Assembly: GCA_043764095.1 (NCBI GenBank) | Contig: JAYUKX010000017.1 | Coordinates: 7,619 to 71,618 of the forward strand | From: M3007 sp043764095 | Lineage (GTDB): Bacteria; Bacteroidota; Bacteroidia; Chitinophagales; Saprospiraceae | Length of the DNA: 64,000 nucleotides | Reading direction: 5' to 3' | Part shown: positions 7,665 through 17,763 of the stretch, piece by piece | Position numbering within the stretch: position 1 is the first letter of the stretch | How the letters are laid out: every line of letters begins with the position of its first letter | Program-made: the position numbers and the translations under genes | Notes under the pieces: model-generated | What the model was told of the DNA's origin: nothing | Database searches by the model: none | Seen by the model: only the letters and a program-made list of their open reading frames with translations

Positions 7665-9029
7665 ATGATAAAACAAGTATTTAAAACCCTTTTTGCGGCC
7701 ATTTGCTTGATGCCCGTGGCGGTGACCGCCCAAGAAGGCAAAGCCGTGATTGATAAGGTAGTGGCTACCGTTGGTGGCGAAATTATCCTCCTCAGCGAAG
7801 TACAAGAGCAATTGAGCTATGCAAAACAGCAGGACGCTAATTTGTCTGCTTCTTATAGTTGTGTGGTGTTGCAAAATATTATTGTCACCAAATTATTGGT
7901 CAATCAAGCCAAATTGGACTCCATTGATGTAAAAGACGAAGAGGTAGAAACACAATTGGAAACAAGGGTGGAACGACTTTTGAAATATTTTAACCAAGAC
8001 GAAAAAGCCTTGTTCGAATACTATGGCCAAACCATCAATGAAATGAAAGACCAAATGCGCAACGATATGCGCAACCAATTGCTCTCGGAACGCATGCAAG
8101 CACAGGTCACAGGAAAGGCAACCGTAACCCCATCAGAGGTACAAACGTTCTTTTCAAAAATACCCAAAGACTCCATGCCCTATTTCAACTCCGAAGTAGA
8201 AATCAAGGAACTGGTATTTAAACCTACAGTGAATGAAACACAACGCGCCAAATCACGCGGACTGGCACAAGACCTACGCAAACGCATTGTAGAAGGCGAA
8301 AACTTTGCAGATTTGGCAAAAAAATACAGCGACGACCCTGGCTCTGGTGCAGAAGGTGGTGATCTTGGCTGGCAAAAACGCGGCACGTTCGTCGCTGAAT
8401 TTGAAGCGACTTGTTACAATTTGGAAAAAAATCAGATCAGTGAAGTGATCGAAACGGAGTTTGGATTCCACGTTATCCAATTACTCGAACGAAGGGGCAA
8501 CCTCGTGCATGCGCGGCATATCTTGATCCGCACTGAAATTACCGACGAAGACCTAGATTTGGCCAAAGCAAAACTGGATTCTATCCGCACCCTGATTGTT
8601 AAAGACAGCTTGCCATTCAGTTTTGCGGTTAAACGTTATGGCGATAAAAATGCACAAAGTTTTAGCAACGACGGACGGGTGACCAACCCTCGCTCTGGCA
8701 ATACATTCTTTGAAGGTACGGATTTAGAAACCGATATTTTCTTTGCTATTGATGGTTTAAAAGACGGCGAAACTACCGTTCCAGTCGTATTTAGGGCACC
8801 TGATGGTTCTAAGTTTTTTAGGTTAATTCAATTACAAAGCCGAACAAAGCCCCACAAAGCCAATCTAAGACAAGACTATAATAAAATTCAGTCGGCAGCT
8901 TTGGAGCAGAAAAAAACGGAATACACCGAAAAATGGGTACTCGATCGCTTGCGTTCTACCTACCTCGCCGTCGATCCATTGTATGGCGATTGTCCGGAAA
9001 TAAAAATGATGCTCAACCAAACTAATTGA
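7665..9029 (+). CDS. Peptidylprolyl isomerase, SurA-like periplasmic chaperone
   Basis: 454 residues with signal peptide (MIKQVFKTLFAAICLMPVAVTAQ). The N-terminal SurA chaperone region begins DKVVATVGGEIILLSEV. There are two parvulin domains: the first is well formed (DLRKRIVEGENFADLAKKYS, GSGAEGGDLGW, FGFHVIQLLERR), the second starts VHARHILIRTEI and is degenerate after that. Function in the family: carries unfolded outer-membrane proteins through the periplasm and isomerises prolyl bonds. It sits directly between the lipoprotein PPIase and bamA, the expected partner. Confidence 0.92.
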   Translation: MIKQVFKTLFAAICLMPVAVTAQEGKAVIDKVVATVGGEIILLSEVQEQLSYAKQQDANLSASYSCVVLQNIIVTKLLVNQAKLDSIDVKDEEVETQLETRVERLLKYFNQDEKALFEYYGQTINEMKDQMRNDMRNQLLSERMQAQVTGKATVTPSEVQTFFSKIPKDSMPYFNSEVEIKELVFKPTVNETQRAKSRGLAQDLRKRIVEGENFADLAKKYSDDPGSGAEGGDLGWQKRGTFVAEFEATCYNLEKNQISEVIETEFGFHVIQLLERRGNLVHARHILIRTEITDEDLDLAKAKLDSIRTLIVKDSLPFSFAVKRYGDKNAQSFSNDGRVTNPRSGNTFFEGTDLETDIFFAIDGLKDGETTVPVVFRAPDGSKFFRLIQLQSRTKPHKANLRQDYNKIQSAALEQKKTEYTEKWVLDRLRSTYLAVDPLYGDCPEIKMMLNQTN

Positions 9030-9110
9030 TCACACTGACCTAAAAATATATGTTTGTTTGATTTAAAACGAATCATATACCCACAGTCGAACACAAATTT
9101 ACTCAAACAC

Positions 9111-11678
9111 ATGCAATTCAAATTATTTGCACTTATAAACCTTTGCCTCCTACCCTTTTTTGCCATAGCACAAAGTGATAGCATTTTGCCCGTTGTGCAG
9201 TACGAAAAACCCGTAGAGTATGAAATTGGGGGTATCCGTGTACTCGGTGCTGGTTATGCCGACCCTAATGCGCTGATTTCTTTGTCGGGCTTGAAAGTTG
9301 GGCAAAAAATTCGTATCCCCGGGCAGCAAATTACCAAAGCCATCCAAACGCTTTGGAACCTGAAACTGTTTACAGATGTAGAAGTTGTACGCGAACGCAC
9401 ACAAGGTAATCTTGTATTTCTTGAAATTAAAGTAAAAGAATTGCCGCGTTATATGCGCCACGCCTTCAAAGGGGTGAAAAAAAATAAGCACGACGACCTG
9501 AACGATGTAGTCAATAAATACATCCAAAAAGGCGCTATTTTGACAGATAATAATAAGTCTTCCTTAAAATACGCGATGGAAAACTTTTTTATTGACAAAG
9601 GGTATCGCAATGCACAGGTTACGATAAAATCTTTCCCCGATGAACGCAGCACCAATGGTGTTCGCCTCGAATTTATTATCGACCGTGGCAAAAGGGTAAA
9701 GATCAAAGACATCACTTTTGCGGGTAATGAGCATGTAAAAGCACGGGTTTTGCGGAAAAAAATGAAAAAAACGACCCGTACACGTAAGTTTTTTAAAAAA
9801 TCGAAACTGGTACGTAAGGAGTACGACGAAGATAAAGAGAAACTCGAAACCTATTATAACAACCTTGGTTTCCGTGATGCTCGTGTGATAAAAGATAGTA
9901 TTTGGCGCGACCCAAAAGGTAAGATTCGTATCCACCTAACTTTGGAGGAAGGTCACCGTTATTTTTTCCGCAATATTGCGTGGAAAGGTAATACCATTTA
10001 CGAAACGAAGTATTTGAACCAAGTTCTTGGGATCAAAAAAGGCGATGTATTTAACCAAGAATTGCTCAGTAATAGGCTTTCATTTAGCCAAGATGGGCGC
10101 GATATTTCTTCTTTGTACCTCGATAATGGTTACTTGTTTTTCCGCGTCGATCCAGTAGAAACCGCCATTGAAAATGATTCTATTGACCTCGAAATGCGTA
10201 TGTACGAAGGTCCACAAGCTACCATTGATCGTGTCATCATCAAGGGTAACGACCGTACCAACGAACACGTGATACGCCGCGAATTATATACCCGCCCTGG
10301 CGATAAATTTAGCCGTTCAGATATCATTCGCTCACAACGCGAGATCATCAACCTTGGCTATTTTAACCAAGAAAACCTCGGTATCAATACTCCTGTAAAC
10401 CCAGAGCGCGGTACTGTGGATATTGAATACACGGTAGAGGAAAAGCCATCCGACCAATTGGAACTTTCGGCGGGTTACCAGCCTGCTGTGGCTGGTTTTA
10501 GTAATCGAGGTAATATCATTGGTACACTTGGGGTAACTTTTAATAATTTCTCGGCACGCAATATTAAAAACAAAGAAACTTGGAATCCACTACCACAAGG
10601 CGATGGCCAACGGTTTAGTTTGCGCGGCCAATCGGCTGGTGAGCGTTTCCAATCTTATAACGTATCTTTCACAGAGCCTTGGTTGGGAGGCAAACGCCCT
10701 AATTCCTTGACTTTGGCTGGTTTTTACAACCGCTATTCCAATGGTTTTGGTAGTGGAGCGGGCAAGTTGGACATTATTCAAGGTACTGTTGGCTACGGTA
10801 CACGTTTGAAATTCCCAGATGACAACTTTGTATTCCGTGCAGATGTGGACATTCAAACCTTAAAACTCAACGGGTTTCCTGGTTTTACAGATGATAGAGG
10901 CAATAGCGTAAGTGATGGTATCTACCATAACTATAACCTTGGTCTTACCATCGCGCGCAACAGCGTAAATGACCCGATTTTCCCAAAAAGTGGCTCTACT
11001 ATTTCTTTGAAAACGCAGATGACGCCACCGTATTCCATATTTAATAGAAAACCCTCAACGTATTATGATACCACCAGTATCCGTAATTTGTACCGTTATG
11101 TAGAGTATATTAAATGGCGTTTCGATGCCGAATGGTACACGCCAGTAGTAGGTAAATTTGTATTAAAAACCTCTACTAAAATTGGTTTATTGGGCAAATG
11201 GAACAAAAATGCGCCATTGAGTCCATTCGAGCGTTTCCAGGTAGGCGGCGACGGATTGAACAACCAAAACTTCGGTTTTAATGGTCAAGAAATCATCAGT
11301 GCGCGTGGATATGAAGCACAAAACGAATCGGGTAAAGTAAACGGTATCATGTCGGAAGTAGGTAATGGACGTGTAGGCGCAGGTGTATTTAGTAAATATA
11401 CCGTAGAACTACGTTACCCCATTTCACTCAACCCACAAAGTACCATTTTTGTCACCGCTTGGGCACAAGGCACCAATGCTTGGCAAAGTCTTAAGCAATA
11501 CAATCCATTTGATGTACGCAGGGCAGCAGGCTTAGGTTTGCGCGTGTTCCTGCCTATGTTTGGTACGCTTGGTTTCGATTATGGTTTTGGTTTTGATCGC
11601 CCGGATTTGGTGGGTAAAAAAGCGAAATTGAAAGATTACGGCAACTTTAACATTGTTTTGGGATTTGAACCGGATTAG
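9111..11678 (+). CDS. bamA: Outer membrane protein assembly factor BamA
   Basis: Start at ATG 9111 (MQFKLFALINLCLLPFFAIAQ signal peptide); upstream codons are not needed. About 855 residues, normal for BamA. Several POTRA repeats fill roughly residues 35-420 (IGGIRVLGAGY, RVKIKDITFAGNEHVKARVL, YFFRNIAWKGNTIY, ATIDRVIIKGNDRTNEHVIR), followed by an Omp85 beta-barrel with the lid motif region (ERFQVGGDGLNNQNFGFNGQE) and a final strand GNFNIVLGFEPD. The chain ends in Pro-Asp, not the usual terminal aromatic residue. Central subunit that inserts beta-barrel proteins into the outer membrane. Confidence 0.95.
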   Translation: MQFKLFALINLCLLPFFAIAQSDSILPVVQYEKPVEYEIGGIRVLGAGYADPNALISLSGLKVGQKIRIPGQQITKAIQTLWNLKLFTDVEVVRERTQGNLVFLEIKVKELPRYMRHAFKGVKKNKHDDLNDVVNKYIQKGAILTDNNKSSLKYAMENFFIDKGYRNAQVTIKSFPDERSTNGVRLEFIIDRGKRVKIKDITFAGNEHVKARVLRKKMKKTTRTRKFFKKSKLVRKEYDEDKEKLETYYNNLGFRDARVIKDSIWRDPKGKIRIHLTLEEGHRYFFRNIAWKGNTIYETKYLNQVLGIKKGDVFNQELLSNRLSFSQDGRDISSLYLDNGYLFFRVDPVETAIENDSIDLEMRMYEGPQATIDRVIIKGNDRTNEHVIRRELYTRPGDKFSRSDIIRSQREIINLGYFNQENLGINTPVNPERGTVDIEYTVEEKPSDQLELSAGYQPAVAGFSNRGNIIGTLGVTFNNFSARNIKNKETWNPLPQGDGQRFSLRGQSAGERFQSYNVSFTEPWLGGKRPNSLTLAGFYNRYSNGFGSGAGKLDIIQGTVGYGTRLKFPDDNFVFRADVDIQTLKLNGFPGFTDDRGNSVSDGIYHNYNLGLTIARNSVNDPIFPKSGSTISLKTQMTPPYSIFNRKPSTYYDTTSIRNLYRYVEYIKWRFDAEWYTPVVGKFVLKTSTKIGLLGKWNKNAPLSPFERFQVGGDGLNNQNFGFNGQEIISARGYEAQNESGKVNGIMSEVGNGRVGAGVFSKYTVELRYPISLNPQSTIFVTAWAQGTNAWQSLKQYNPFDVRRAAGLGLRVFLPMFGTLGFDYGFGFDRPDLVGKKAKLKDYGNFNIVLGFEPD

Positions 11679-11686
11679 AATAACCC

Positions 11687-12781
11687 ATGGGGAAATACAT
11701 TATCGCTAGTTTACCCCTCCAAATGCTGCTTTCTTGGCAACTTTGGTGGCCCTATGGACGCACATTTCCCACACTGCCATTGGTAGAATTCTTAGGCGTT
11801 GTGCCGGATGCAGTAAGCTGGGTATTGTCAACGATTTTGTTTTTTTCTTGTTTATTATATGCAATGGGCAGATGGACCGCACGGGTCTTTCTGCCCGTTG
11901 TGCTTTTGGTGGTGGCTGTATTGTGTATCTTGGATTTGAATCGCTTGCAGGTTTGGATCTGGATGTGGTACTGTTTGTGGATCGTAGAATGGTTGGATTT
12001 AAGCCACAATAAGGCATCGCGGTTTCAGTGCTGGGTGATTGCTGGTATTTATGTCTGGAGCGGTTTTAACAAATTAACACCTTGGTTCTCCGTCAATTTC
12101 GACTGGTTTTGTGAAGTATTCCAATGGACGAAACCATTATCGGGCAATACGGTGCTTTGTTACAGTACAGGCATATTTGAAATGCTCATCGGTGTTTTTT
12201 TACTTTGGCCAACTACCCGCACCGCGGGCAAATGGATGGCTACTGTATTACACCTATATATCTTATTGGTATTGAGCCCTTTAGGGCACGATTGGAACCC
12301 TGTCGTATGGCCTTGGAACGTGGCCATGATTGGTTTGGTTTGGTACTATTTTCAAGATAAATCAGCCGTAAAATGGCCTGTTTCCCCAGCATATTCCGTG
12401 TTGGCTGTATTGGTTTGGGTGATGCCTATTTTGAATATTTGGTATTATTGGCCAGAGAGTATGTCTTGGAAAATGTATGCGAATACCCAACGCGAAGCCG
12501 TTATTATTGCACAAAAAAGCATACTTTCTACGCCTACCCGATGGCCGTGGGAAACCGCCTCAGATGGCCAAAACCGTTTGTTGGTGGACGATTGGGGCTA
12601 TCGAGAATTGCAAGTACCGCCGTTTAGCAGCAGGCGCAATTTTGTAAATGCAATGCAATATGTAAAAGAGATAACAGGCGATTCAACCCTTCAAATGGAG
12701 ATATTGACCGTAGAACGATGGGACGATAAGGCAAAAGGGACATTGGAGGTAGTAACCACTAATCAGACCGAATCCAAATAA
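11687..12781 (+). CDS. Polytopic membrane protein, DoxX/HTTM-like
   Basis: 364 residues, beginning 8 bp after bamA and so probably in its operon. About eight hydrophobic helices occupy residues 1-260. Motifs such as VIAGIYVWSGFNKLTPWF and IFEMLIGVFLLWP recall the DoxX/MauE/HTTM superfamily of four-helix redox-related membrane proteins. The C-terminal 100 residues are soluble and unassigned. The biochemical role is not known; the assignment is by helix pattern and a few motifs only. Confidence 0.6.
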   Translation: MGKYIIASLPLQMLLSWQLWWPYGRTFPTLPLVEFLGVVPDAVSWVLSTILFFSCLLYAMGRWTARVFLPVVLLVVAVLCILDLNRLQVWIWMWYCLWIVEWLDLSHNKASRFQCWVIAGIYVWSGFNKLTPWFSVNFDWFCEVFQWTKPLSGNTVLCYSTGIFEMLIGVFLLWPTTRTAGKWMATVLHLYILLVLSPLGHDWNPVVWPWNVAMIGLVWYYFQDKSAVKWPVSPAYSVLAVLVWVMPILNIWYYWPESMSWKMYANTQREAVIIAQKSILSTPTRWPWETASDGQNRLLVDDWGYRELQVPPFSSRRNFVNAMQYVKEITGDSTLQMEILTVERWDDKAKGTLEVVTTNQTESK

Positions 12782-12854
12782 TAAAACGCTGTAAACCTTT
12801 TAAGATAGAACAAGTTTTACTGACACGTTAAAACTGTACACACCTCCATAATAT

Positions 12855-15101
12855 ATGCACTCCCAACGCAATTTATTGCTCGGCATTTACGCCATACTCA
12901 CGGTTTTGAGTATTTTCTTCCTGTTTCGTTTGAAATTCACCTTTGATTTTGAACAGTTTTTCCCAAAAGGAGACCCCGATTGGGAGTTTTTTAAAGAATT
13001 TATCAAGGATTTTGAGAACGACGATAATTTCCTTTTGGTCGCTGTTGAACGCAAAGATGGTATTTTTGATAGTACTTTTTTGGCACAATTCCACGATTTT
13101 ACCCTCAAAGCCAGCGAATTGCCGCATGTCACTTCGGCTACATCGTTGACCGAATTGAAATATCCGCTAAAAACACCATTTGGTATCACGGCTGTGCCTA
13201 TCATACACATTGATGCGCCGGAGTTTTATAAAACTGACCGCGAACAGGTGTTACAAGACCGCCGTTTTGTCAATAACCTGATCTCCGAAGATGCCACTTC
13301 GATCGTGGTTTTCCTCAAAACCGTGAATAAAAACACCCAAGAACAAGCCGAGGAATTGATGGAACAACTCAATGCCTTAAAGGTACAATACCCCTTTGAG
13401 GGCGTTCATATCCTTGGGCGCGCATGTTTCCAAAAAGAACTGGTTTGGATGCAACGGCGCGAAGTAACGGTTTCTACGGTGATTGCGGCATTACTCACGG
13501 CGGCTATATTCTTCTTTATTTTCCGCCGCTGGAAAACAGTATTTATCTCCATGACCGGTATTGGACTGGCGTTGCTGTTTTTTGTGGGGCTGCTCAGTGC
13601 TTTTGGCCGCGAATTGAATGTATTGGCCGCCTTGTATCCTGTTTTGATCTGTATCGTAGGCGTGGCCGATACCATACATATCACCTCCAAGTACCTCGAC
13701 GAAATGGGCAAAGGACTGGCACCGTACGATGCCATTCGTATCACGATGAAAGAAATAGGACTGGCCACTTTTATTACCTGTGTCACTACTGCGATTGGTT
13801 TTGCATCCTTGGTGACCAACCGCAACGAACCCATTCAGGACTTTGGAATAAATGCGGCGATAGGCGTGATTACGGCGTTTTTTGTGATATACGGTTGGTT
13901 ATGGGCCATATTACCGCGATTTAAGAGTGAAGATTTAATAAAACCCTCCAAAGAATATGAATTTTGGGATCGTTTTATGGCCGCGACTTACGTGTTTACC
14001 AAAAATAAAAAATCTTTAATTCTTTGGGTTTCTTTGGGTTTAGGTATCGCTTGTTTGGTGGGCATTTCAAAAATAAATACCAATTACCGCTTAAAATCCA
14101 ACCTGCCACGCGGGGAAAAAATTACCGAAGATTTTTTGTTTTTTGAAAAGAAATTTTCGGGATTCCGTCCTGTAGAATTTGCTGTTTTTGCCCAAAATGG
14201 CCGCGATGCCGACGATTTTGAAGTGCTGCAACAGATGGACAAATTGGAACAACACCTGCGCACTTACCCACCCATCAAGACCATTGTTTCGGTGAATGAT
14301 ATTTACCGAAGCCTCCATGCCATGAACTATGGCAACCGCGCCGCCGAATACCGACTGCCCGATAGCATACAAGAGTACGAAGGTTACAAACGCTTGGCCG
14401 AAAAAGCGCCCAGTTCCGCAGCAGAAGTACTCCTCAGTAAAGACCACAAAAAAGCACGGATAGCAGTCAGGATGCTCGATGTAGGCCGCGACACCGTGGT
14501 GATGTACCAAAAACAAATGGAAAACTGGTGGAAAGCCAATACCGATTCCTCGATTGTCAAGTTTAAAATTACGGGAACAGGGCTTGTCCTCGATAAAAAT
14601 TCCATGTATATTCGCGATAATATGCTACAAGGTTTGATACCTTCTATCCTGATTGTGGCCTTAATTATGGCGTTTTTATTTATGGATTGGCGTATGGTAC
14701 TCATTTTTACCATCCCCAATGTATTCCCACTTTTATTTACCGCTGCCATTATTGGCTTCCTGAATATTCCGCTGGAAGCAGGTATTGCTACGGTTTTCAG
14801 TATTGTATTTGGTATCGCCACCGATGACACGATCCACTTTTTGAGCGCGTTTAGGATATATCGAAGGAAAGGGCTACTGGTAGAAGCCGCGTTAGAACAA
14901 ACGATGGCCGAAACCGGAAAAGCCATGTGTCTGAGTAGTATTATATTATTCTTTAGTTTTTTAGTACTTTTGTTCTCTATTCATCCGCCGTCTGTGGTGG
15001 TGGGTATATTGGTTAGTGTAACATTAGTAGGTGCTGTATTTTGCGATCTGTTGCTAGTACCTATTATGGTGCGCTGGCTCATTCGCGACAGTAAAGCATA
15101 A
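12855..15101 (+). CDS. MMPL/RND-superfamily transporter
   Basis: 748 residues with the two-fold RND layout: one N-terminal helix, a large periplasmic loop (about 30-190), five to six helices, a second loop (about 415-590) and a further helix bundle. Typical helix motifs include LYPVLICIVGVADTIHI and the second-half equivalent FSIVFGIATDDTIHFL, where the Asp residues serve proton relay in the family. Related proteins (MmpL, HpnN, COG1033) export lipids or hydrophobic compounds. The small spacing (7 bp) to the MOSC gene suggests co-transcription. Confidence 0.88.
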   Translation: MHSQRNLLLGIYAILTVLSIFFLFRLKFTFDFEQFFPKGDPDWEFFKEFIKDFENDDNFLLVAVERKDGIFDSTFLAQFHDFTLKASELPHVTSATSLTELKYPLKTPFGITAVPIIHIDAPEFYKTDREQVLQDRRFVNNLISEDATSIVVFLKTVNKNTQEQAEELMEQLNALKVQYPFEGVHILGRACFQKELVWMQRREVTVSTVIAALLTAAIFFFIFRRWKTVFISMTGIGLALLFFVGLLSAFGRELNVLAALYPVLICIVGVADTIHITSKYLDEMGKGLAPYDAIRITMKEIGLATFITCVTTAIGFASLVTNRNEPIQDFGINAAIGVITAFFVIYGWLWAILPRFKSEDLIKPSKEYEFWDRFMAATYVFTKNKKSLILWVSLGLGIACLVGISKINTNYRLKSNLPRGEKITEDFLFFEKKFSGFRPVEFAVFAQNGRDADDFEVLQQMDKLEQHLRTYPPIKTIVSVNDIYRSLHAMNYGNRAAEYRLPDSIQEYEGYKRLAEKAPSSAAEVLLSKDHKKARIAVRMLDVGRDTVVMYQKQMENWWKANTDSSIVKFKITGTGLVLDKNSMYIRDNMLQGLIPSILIVALIMAFLFMDWRMVLIFTIPNVFPLLFTAAIIGFLNIPLEAGIATVFSIVFGIATDDTIHFLSAFRIYRRKGLLVEAALEQTMAETGKAMCLSSIILFFSFLVLLFSIHPPSVVVGILVSVTLVGAVFCDLLLVPIMVRWLIRDSKA

Positions 15102-15108
15102 TTAAAAA

Positions 15109-15921
15109 ATGAAATTAGAACTCACCGACATCTATATTTATCCCGTAAAATCTTTAGCGGGTATTCGGCTCAACGAGTCAAAAGTGGAACTACGGGGCTT
15201 GCAATACGACCGCCGTTGGATGATTACCGATCTCTCAGGGCAATTTATTACCCAACGCGAAATACCCGCGTTAGCGCAAATTGGTACTTTAATTGAACCA
15301 CCGTATTTAGTGTTATTTGACCGGAATGCACCCAACGACCGTTATGCAATTCCTTTGTTATCAAGTGATTATACGGATAGCGAAATTGACGTGACCGTCT
15401 GGGACGATGATGTAGTAGCCACCATGGTAGGCGATGAAGCAGATGAGTGGCTTTCAGAAAAACTAGACCAACCCGTGCATTTAGTGGCCATGCCCGCTGC
15501 GGCCCAGCGCATTGCCGATCCGCGTTTTGCGCCCGAAGGCCAATATGTAAGTTTTGCCGATGGATTTCCTTTTTTGCTTATTAGTACTGCTTCTTTGGAT
15601 GATTTGAACAGTCGTTTGGCGCAACCTGTACCGATGAATCGTTTTCGCCCCAACCTCGTGTTTTCGGGTGCTGCGGCTTATGATGAGGACAGTTTTGGGC
15701 ATTTTAAAATTGGTGAACAACATTTTCAAGGCGTAAAGCCCTGTGGTCGCTGCATGATAACCACCATTGACCAAAAAACAGCTGCAAAAGGCGCAGAACC
15801 ACTCAAAACACTCTCTACTTATCGGATGGAAGGCAAAAAAATCCTCTTTGGCCAAAATGTAATTTGGACGGGAAGTGAGGAAGGTATTATTCGGGTTGGG
15901 GAGGAAATTGTGTTGTTGTAA
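15109..15921 (+). CDS. MOSC domain protein (YcbX/mARC type)
   Basis: 270 residues. It has an N-terminal MOSC beta-barrel (LTDIYIYPVKSLAGI, RGLQYDRRWMITD) and a C-terminal MOSC domain (RFRPNLVFSG, KPCGRCMITTID). The Cys in KPCGRC is in the position that coordinates molybdenum cofactor in YcbX and mARC proteins, so an N-hydroxylated-base reductase role is possible. No ferredoxin domain is fused, unlike E. coli YcbX. Confidence 0.88.
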   Translation: MKLELTDIYIYPVKSLAGIRLNESKVELRGLQYDRRWMITDLSGQFITQREIPALAQIGTLIEPPYLVLFDRNAPNDRYAIPLLSSDYTDSEIDVTVWDDDVVATMVGDEADEWLSEKLDQPVHLVAMPAAAQRIADPRFAPEGQYVSFADGFPFLLISTASLDDLNSRLAQPVPMNRFRPNLVFSGAAAYDEDSFGHFKIGEQHFQGVKPCGRCMITTIDQKTAAKGAEPLKTLSTYRMEGKKILFGQNVIWTGSEEGIIRVGEEIVLL

Positions 15922-16097
15922 GGAACTTCATAATAAGTACTTTTCTGCAATTAATCATGTCCAAATACTTATATATCTTACTTATGAAAAACAACTATAT
16001 TCTAGCGCTTTATTATTGGTTAATTTCTACAATATTGGCGAATAAACCAGCCCGCCGTTTATCCAACAATCTACTTTTGTTAAGTGATCATCTGGCC

Positions 16098-16778
16098 ATG
16101 TTTATTAAAAAAGATAAAAACCATAAAAACCATAAAAAATGGACACTTAATGGATCTGAAATAAAGGAAGTAGGTAAGTCACTACTATTTTTAGGCGTAA
16201 CGCTCTGTTTTATGTGCCTGAACGCCTGTCAAAAAACAAACCCTACCCCTACCCTACCGTATGTCGAGCCGCCTATACATATTAATTACTGGGATACGCT
16301 CCCTGCTATAACCCAAGAAGGCTGGAATACTATTGGCTGCAAGGTAAATGGTAAAGTATGGGTACCACTTGGCGCTCCATTTGGAAACCCTAACTATTCC
16401 AGCACCTTTGACGAATCCAAAGGGCTTGGTTATGGTGAAATTAATGCCAAAATCAAATTAATTAATCCCAACGGGAAACTGACAATTAGTTTTTCACCTT
16501 CTTATTTTTTGCCAAACCAATTTGCGACTAACTCAAATTTTAATGAGCCATTTACTACAGTTGTAAAATATGTTGATCAATATTCTTATTATGCAGATAC
16601 ATCTTCATTAGGCAACAGTAACTTTTTGAAAATTACTCATATTGATACTGCTAGAAACTTTGTAGCGGGCTTCTTTCAGTTTACCCTTTACCGGGGTCAA
16701 AATTACAAGATCACGAACCGCTCGGATTCAATAGTCTTCACCGATGGTCGTTTTGATCTTCGTTATGTTCCAGAGTAA
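16098..16778 (+). CDS. Lipoprotein of unknown function (DUF6252-like)
   Basis: The hydrophobic segment SLLFLGVTLCFMCLNAC is a lipoprotein signal with Cys about 40 residues after ATG 16098; the frame stays open back to 15957, so the start is uncertain and the leader is unusually long and basic (KKDKNHKNHKK). The mature part (GCKVNGKVWVPLGAPFG, GEINAKIKLINPNGKLTIS, HIDTARNFVAGFFQFTLY) resembles Bacteroidota lipoproteins of the DUF6252 kind, which start with a Cys-x-Val-Asn-Gly motif. Function unknown. Confidence 0.7.
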   Translation: MFIKKDKNHKNHKKWTLNGSEIKEVGKSLLFLGVTLCFMCLNACQKTNPTPTLPYVEPPIHINYWDTLPAITQEGWNTIGCKVNGKVWVPLGAPFGNPNYSSTFDESKGLGYGEINAKIKLINPNGKLTISFSPSYFLPNQFATNSNFNEPFTTVVKYVDQYSYYADTSSLGNSNFLKITHIDTARNFVAGFFQFTLYRGQNYKITNRSDSIVFTDGRFDLRYVPE

Positions 16779-16817
16779 AAAAGTAATATAAACAACCCGC
16801 CAAAAGTACCTTTAGTC

Positions 16818-16850
16818 CATTGTCAGGCAACGACCCCCATCCCGACAATG
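16818..16850. terminator. CATTGTC-palindrome, likely bidirectional terminator
   Basis: CATTGTCAGG / CCCGACAATG forms a 10-bp stem with one mismatch between two convergent genes. It belongs to the same hairpin family as those at 29832-29864 and 29966-29998. Confidence 0.55.
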
Positions 16851-16894
16851 AACTAATTTTGCAGTTAAGCCACTTGAACTGAAAGCATATCTCC

Positions 16895-17539
16895 TCACCC
16901 AGCAAGCGCCATTTGCCGCGCCCCCTTAGGCTCAATCGACTCAAACCTGTACCCGCGTCCAGCGAAATGCTCCAATATACGCGGTAAAATATACTGCAAT
17001 TTGGCGGCTGCCTTTATACTATCGTGCATCACAACGATAGAGCCACGCTTTGCATTTTCGGTCACATTCAATAGACATTGCTCGGGCGATAGATCCGGAT
17101 CAAAATCGCCACTTAACACATCCCACATTACAATACGGTAGTGACGCTCCAAAAACATGCGTTGTGCAGGGGTGATTCGGCCATACGGTGGGCGGAAAAG
17201 CGGACTTTTGACCAATTGGGCGCAATGACGAATATTATGGTAATACGGTAAATTTTCCGTTTCCCACCCATTTACATGGCTATATGTATGGTTACCTGTG
17301 GTATGTCCTTCGGCAAGGATACGCGCATATAAATCTGGAAAACGCTCTACATTTTCACCTACACAAAAAAACGTGGCGTGCGCCTGATAAGCAGCCAACG
17401 TATCGAGTACCCATGGTGTGATTTCGGGAATAGGGCCATCATCAAAAGTAAGATGGAGCACTTTCTCTGCGGTATTGATCTTCCAAGTGTAGGCAGGCAT
17501 GAGTGCCTGGAGTAGTTTAGGTGTTTTTACAAGATACAT
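16895..17539 (-). CDS. NodB-type polysaccharide deacetylase
   Basis: Start taken at ATG 17539 (MYLVKTPKLLQALMPAYTW); upstream codons look non-coding. The NodB motifs are all present: HLTFDDGPIPE (catalytic Asp and metal-binding Asp), GNHTYSH (His ligands), RPPYGR, and MWDVLSGDFDP, then IVVMHDS near the end. These metal-dependent enzymes remove N- or O-acetyl groups from polymers such as peptidoglycan or chitin-like glycans. About 214 residues; no signal peptide is seen. Confidence 0.9.
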   Translation of the reverse strand: MYLVKTPKLLQALMPAYTWKINTAEKVLHLTFDDGPIPEITPWVLDTLAAYQAHATFFCVGENVERFPDLYARILAEGHTTGNHTYSHVNGWETENLPYYHNIRHCAQLVKSPLFRPPYGRITPAQRMFLERHYRIVMWDVLSGDFDPDLSPEQCLLNVTENAKRGSIVVMHDSIKAAAKLQYILPRILEHFAGRGYRFESIEPKGARQMALAG

Positions 17540-17543
17540 AATT

Positions 17544-17573
17544 TTTGATTTTGGAAATAAAATGCTACTTTTG
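17544..17573 (+). promoter_or_regulatory. Bacteroidota-type promoter for gltX
   Basis: TTTG (17544-17547), 18-bp spacer, TACTTTTG (17566-17573), followed by a leader of about 180 nt to the GTG start of gltX. The string TTTGCGCTCTTT occurs here and again near 17687 in the leader. Confidence 0.5.
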
Positions 17574-17763
17574 CGCTCTTTTAGGAACGAGTAACGTAGA
17601 ATTTCGATGAAAATGCTACAAAACGGGTTCATCTCTTCAAAATGAGTTCTTTATTGATATGAATTTTTAAAGTACTCATCTTGTTTGCGCTCTTTAAAAG
17701 ACCGTCAACACCGTACTAAGGGTTGGTTTTTATTTCAGAATAAATTGTTAAATAATTGATAAC

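Noticed and set aside
15957..16097. Upstream extension of the 16098 lipoprotein considered as coding
   Set aside because: It would put about 47 residues before a lipoprotein signal that should be near the N-terminus; kept as uncertain start only.
17574..17763. gltX leader considered as a T-box or tRNA-like regulator
   Set aside because: No specifier loop or T-box sequence was found and Bacteroidota rarely use T-boxes.
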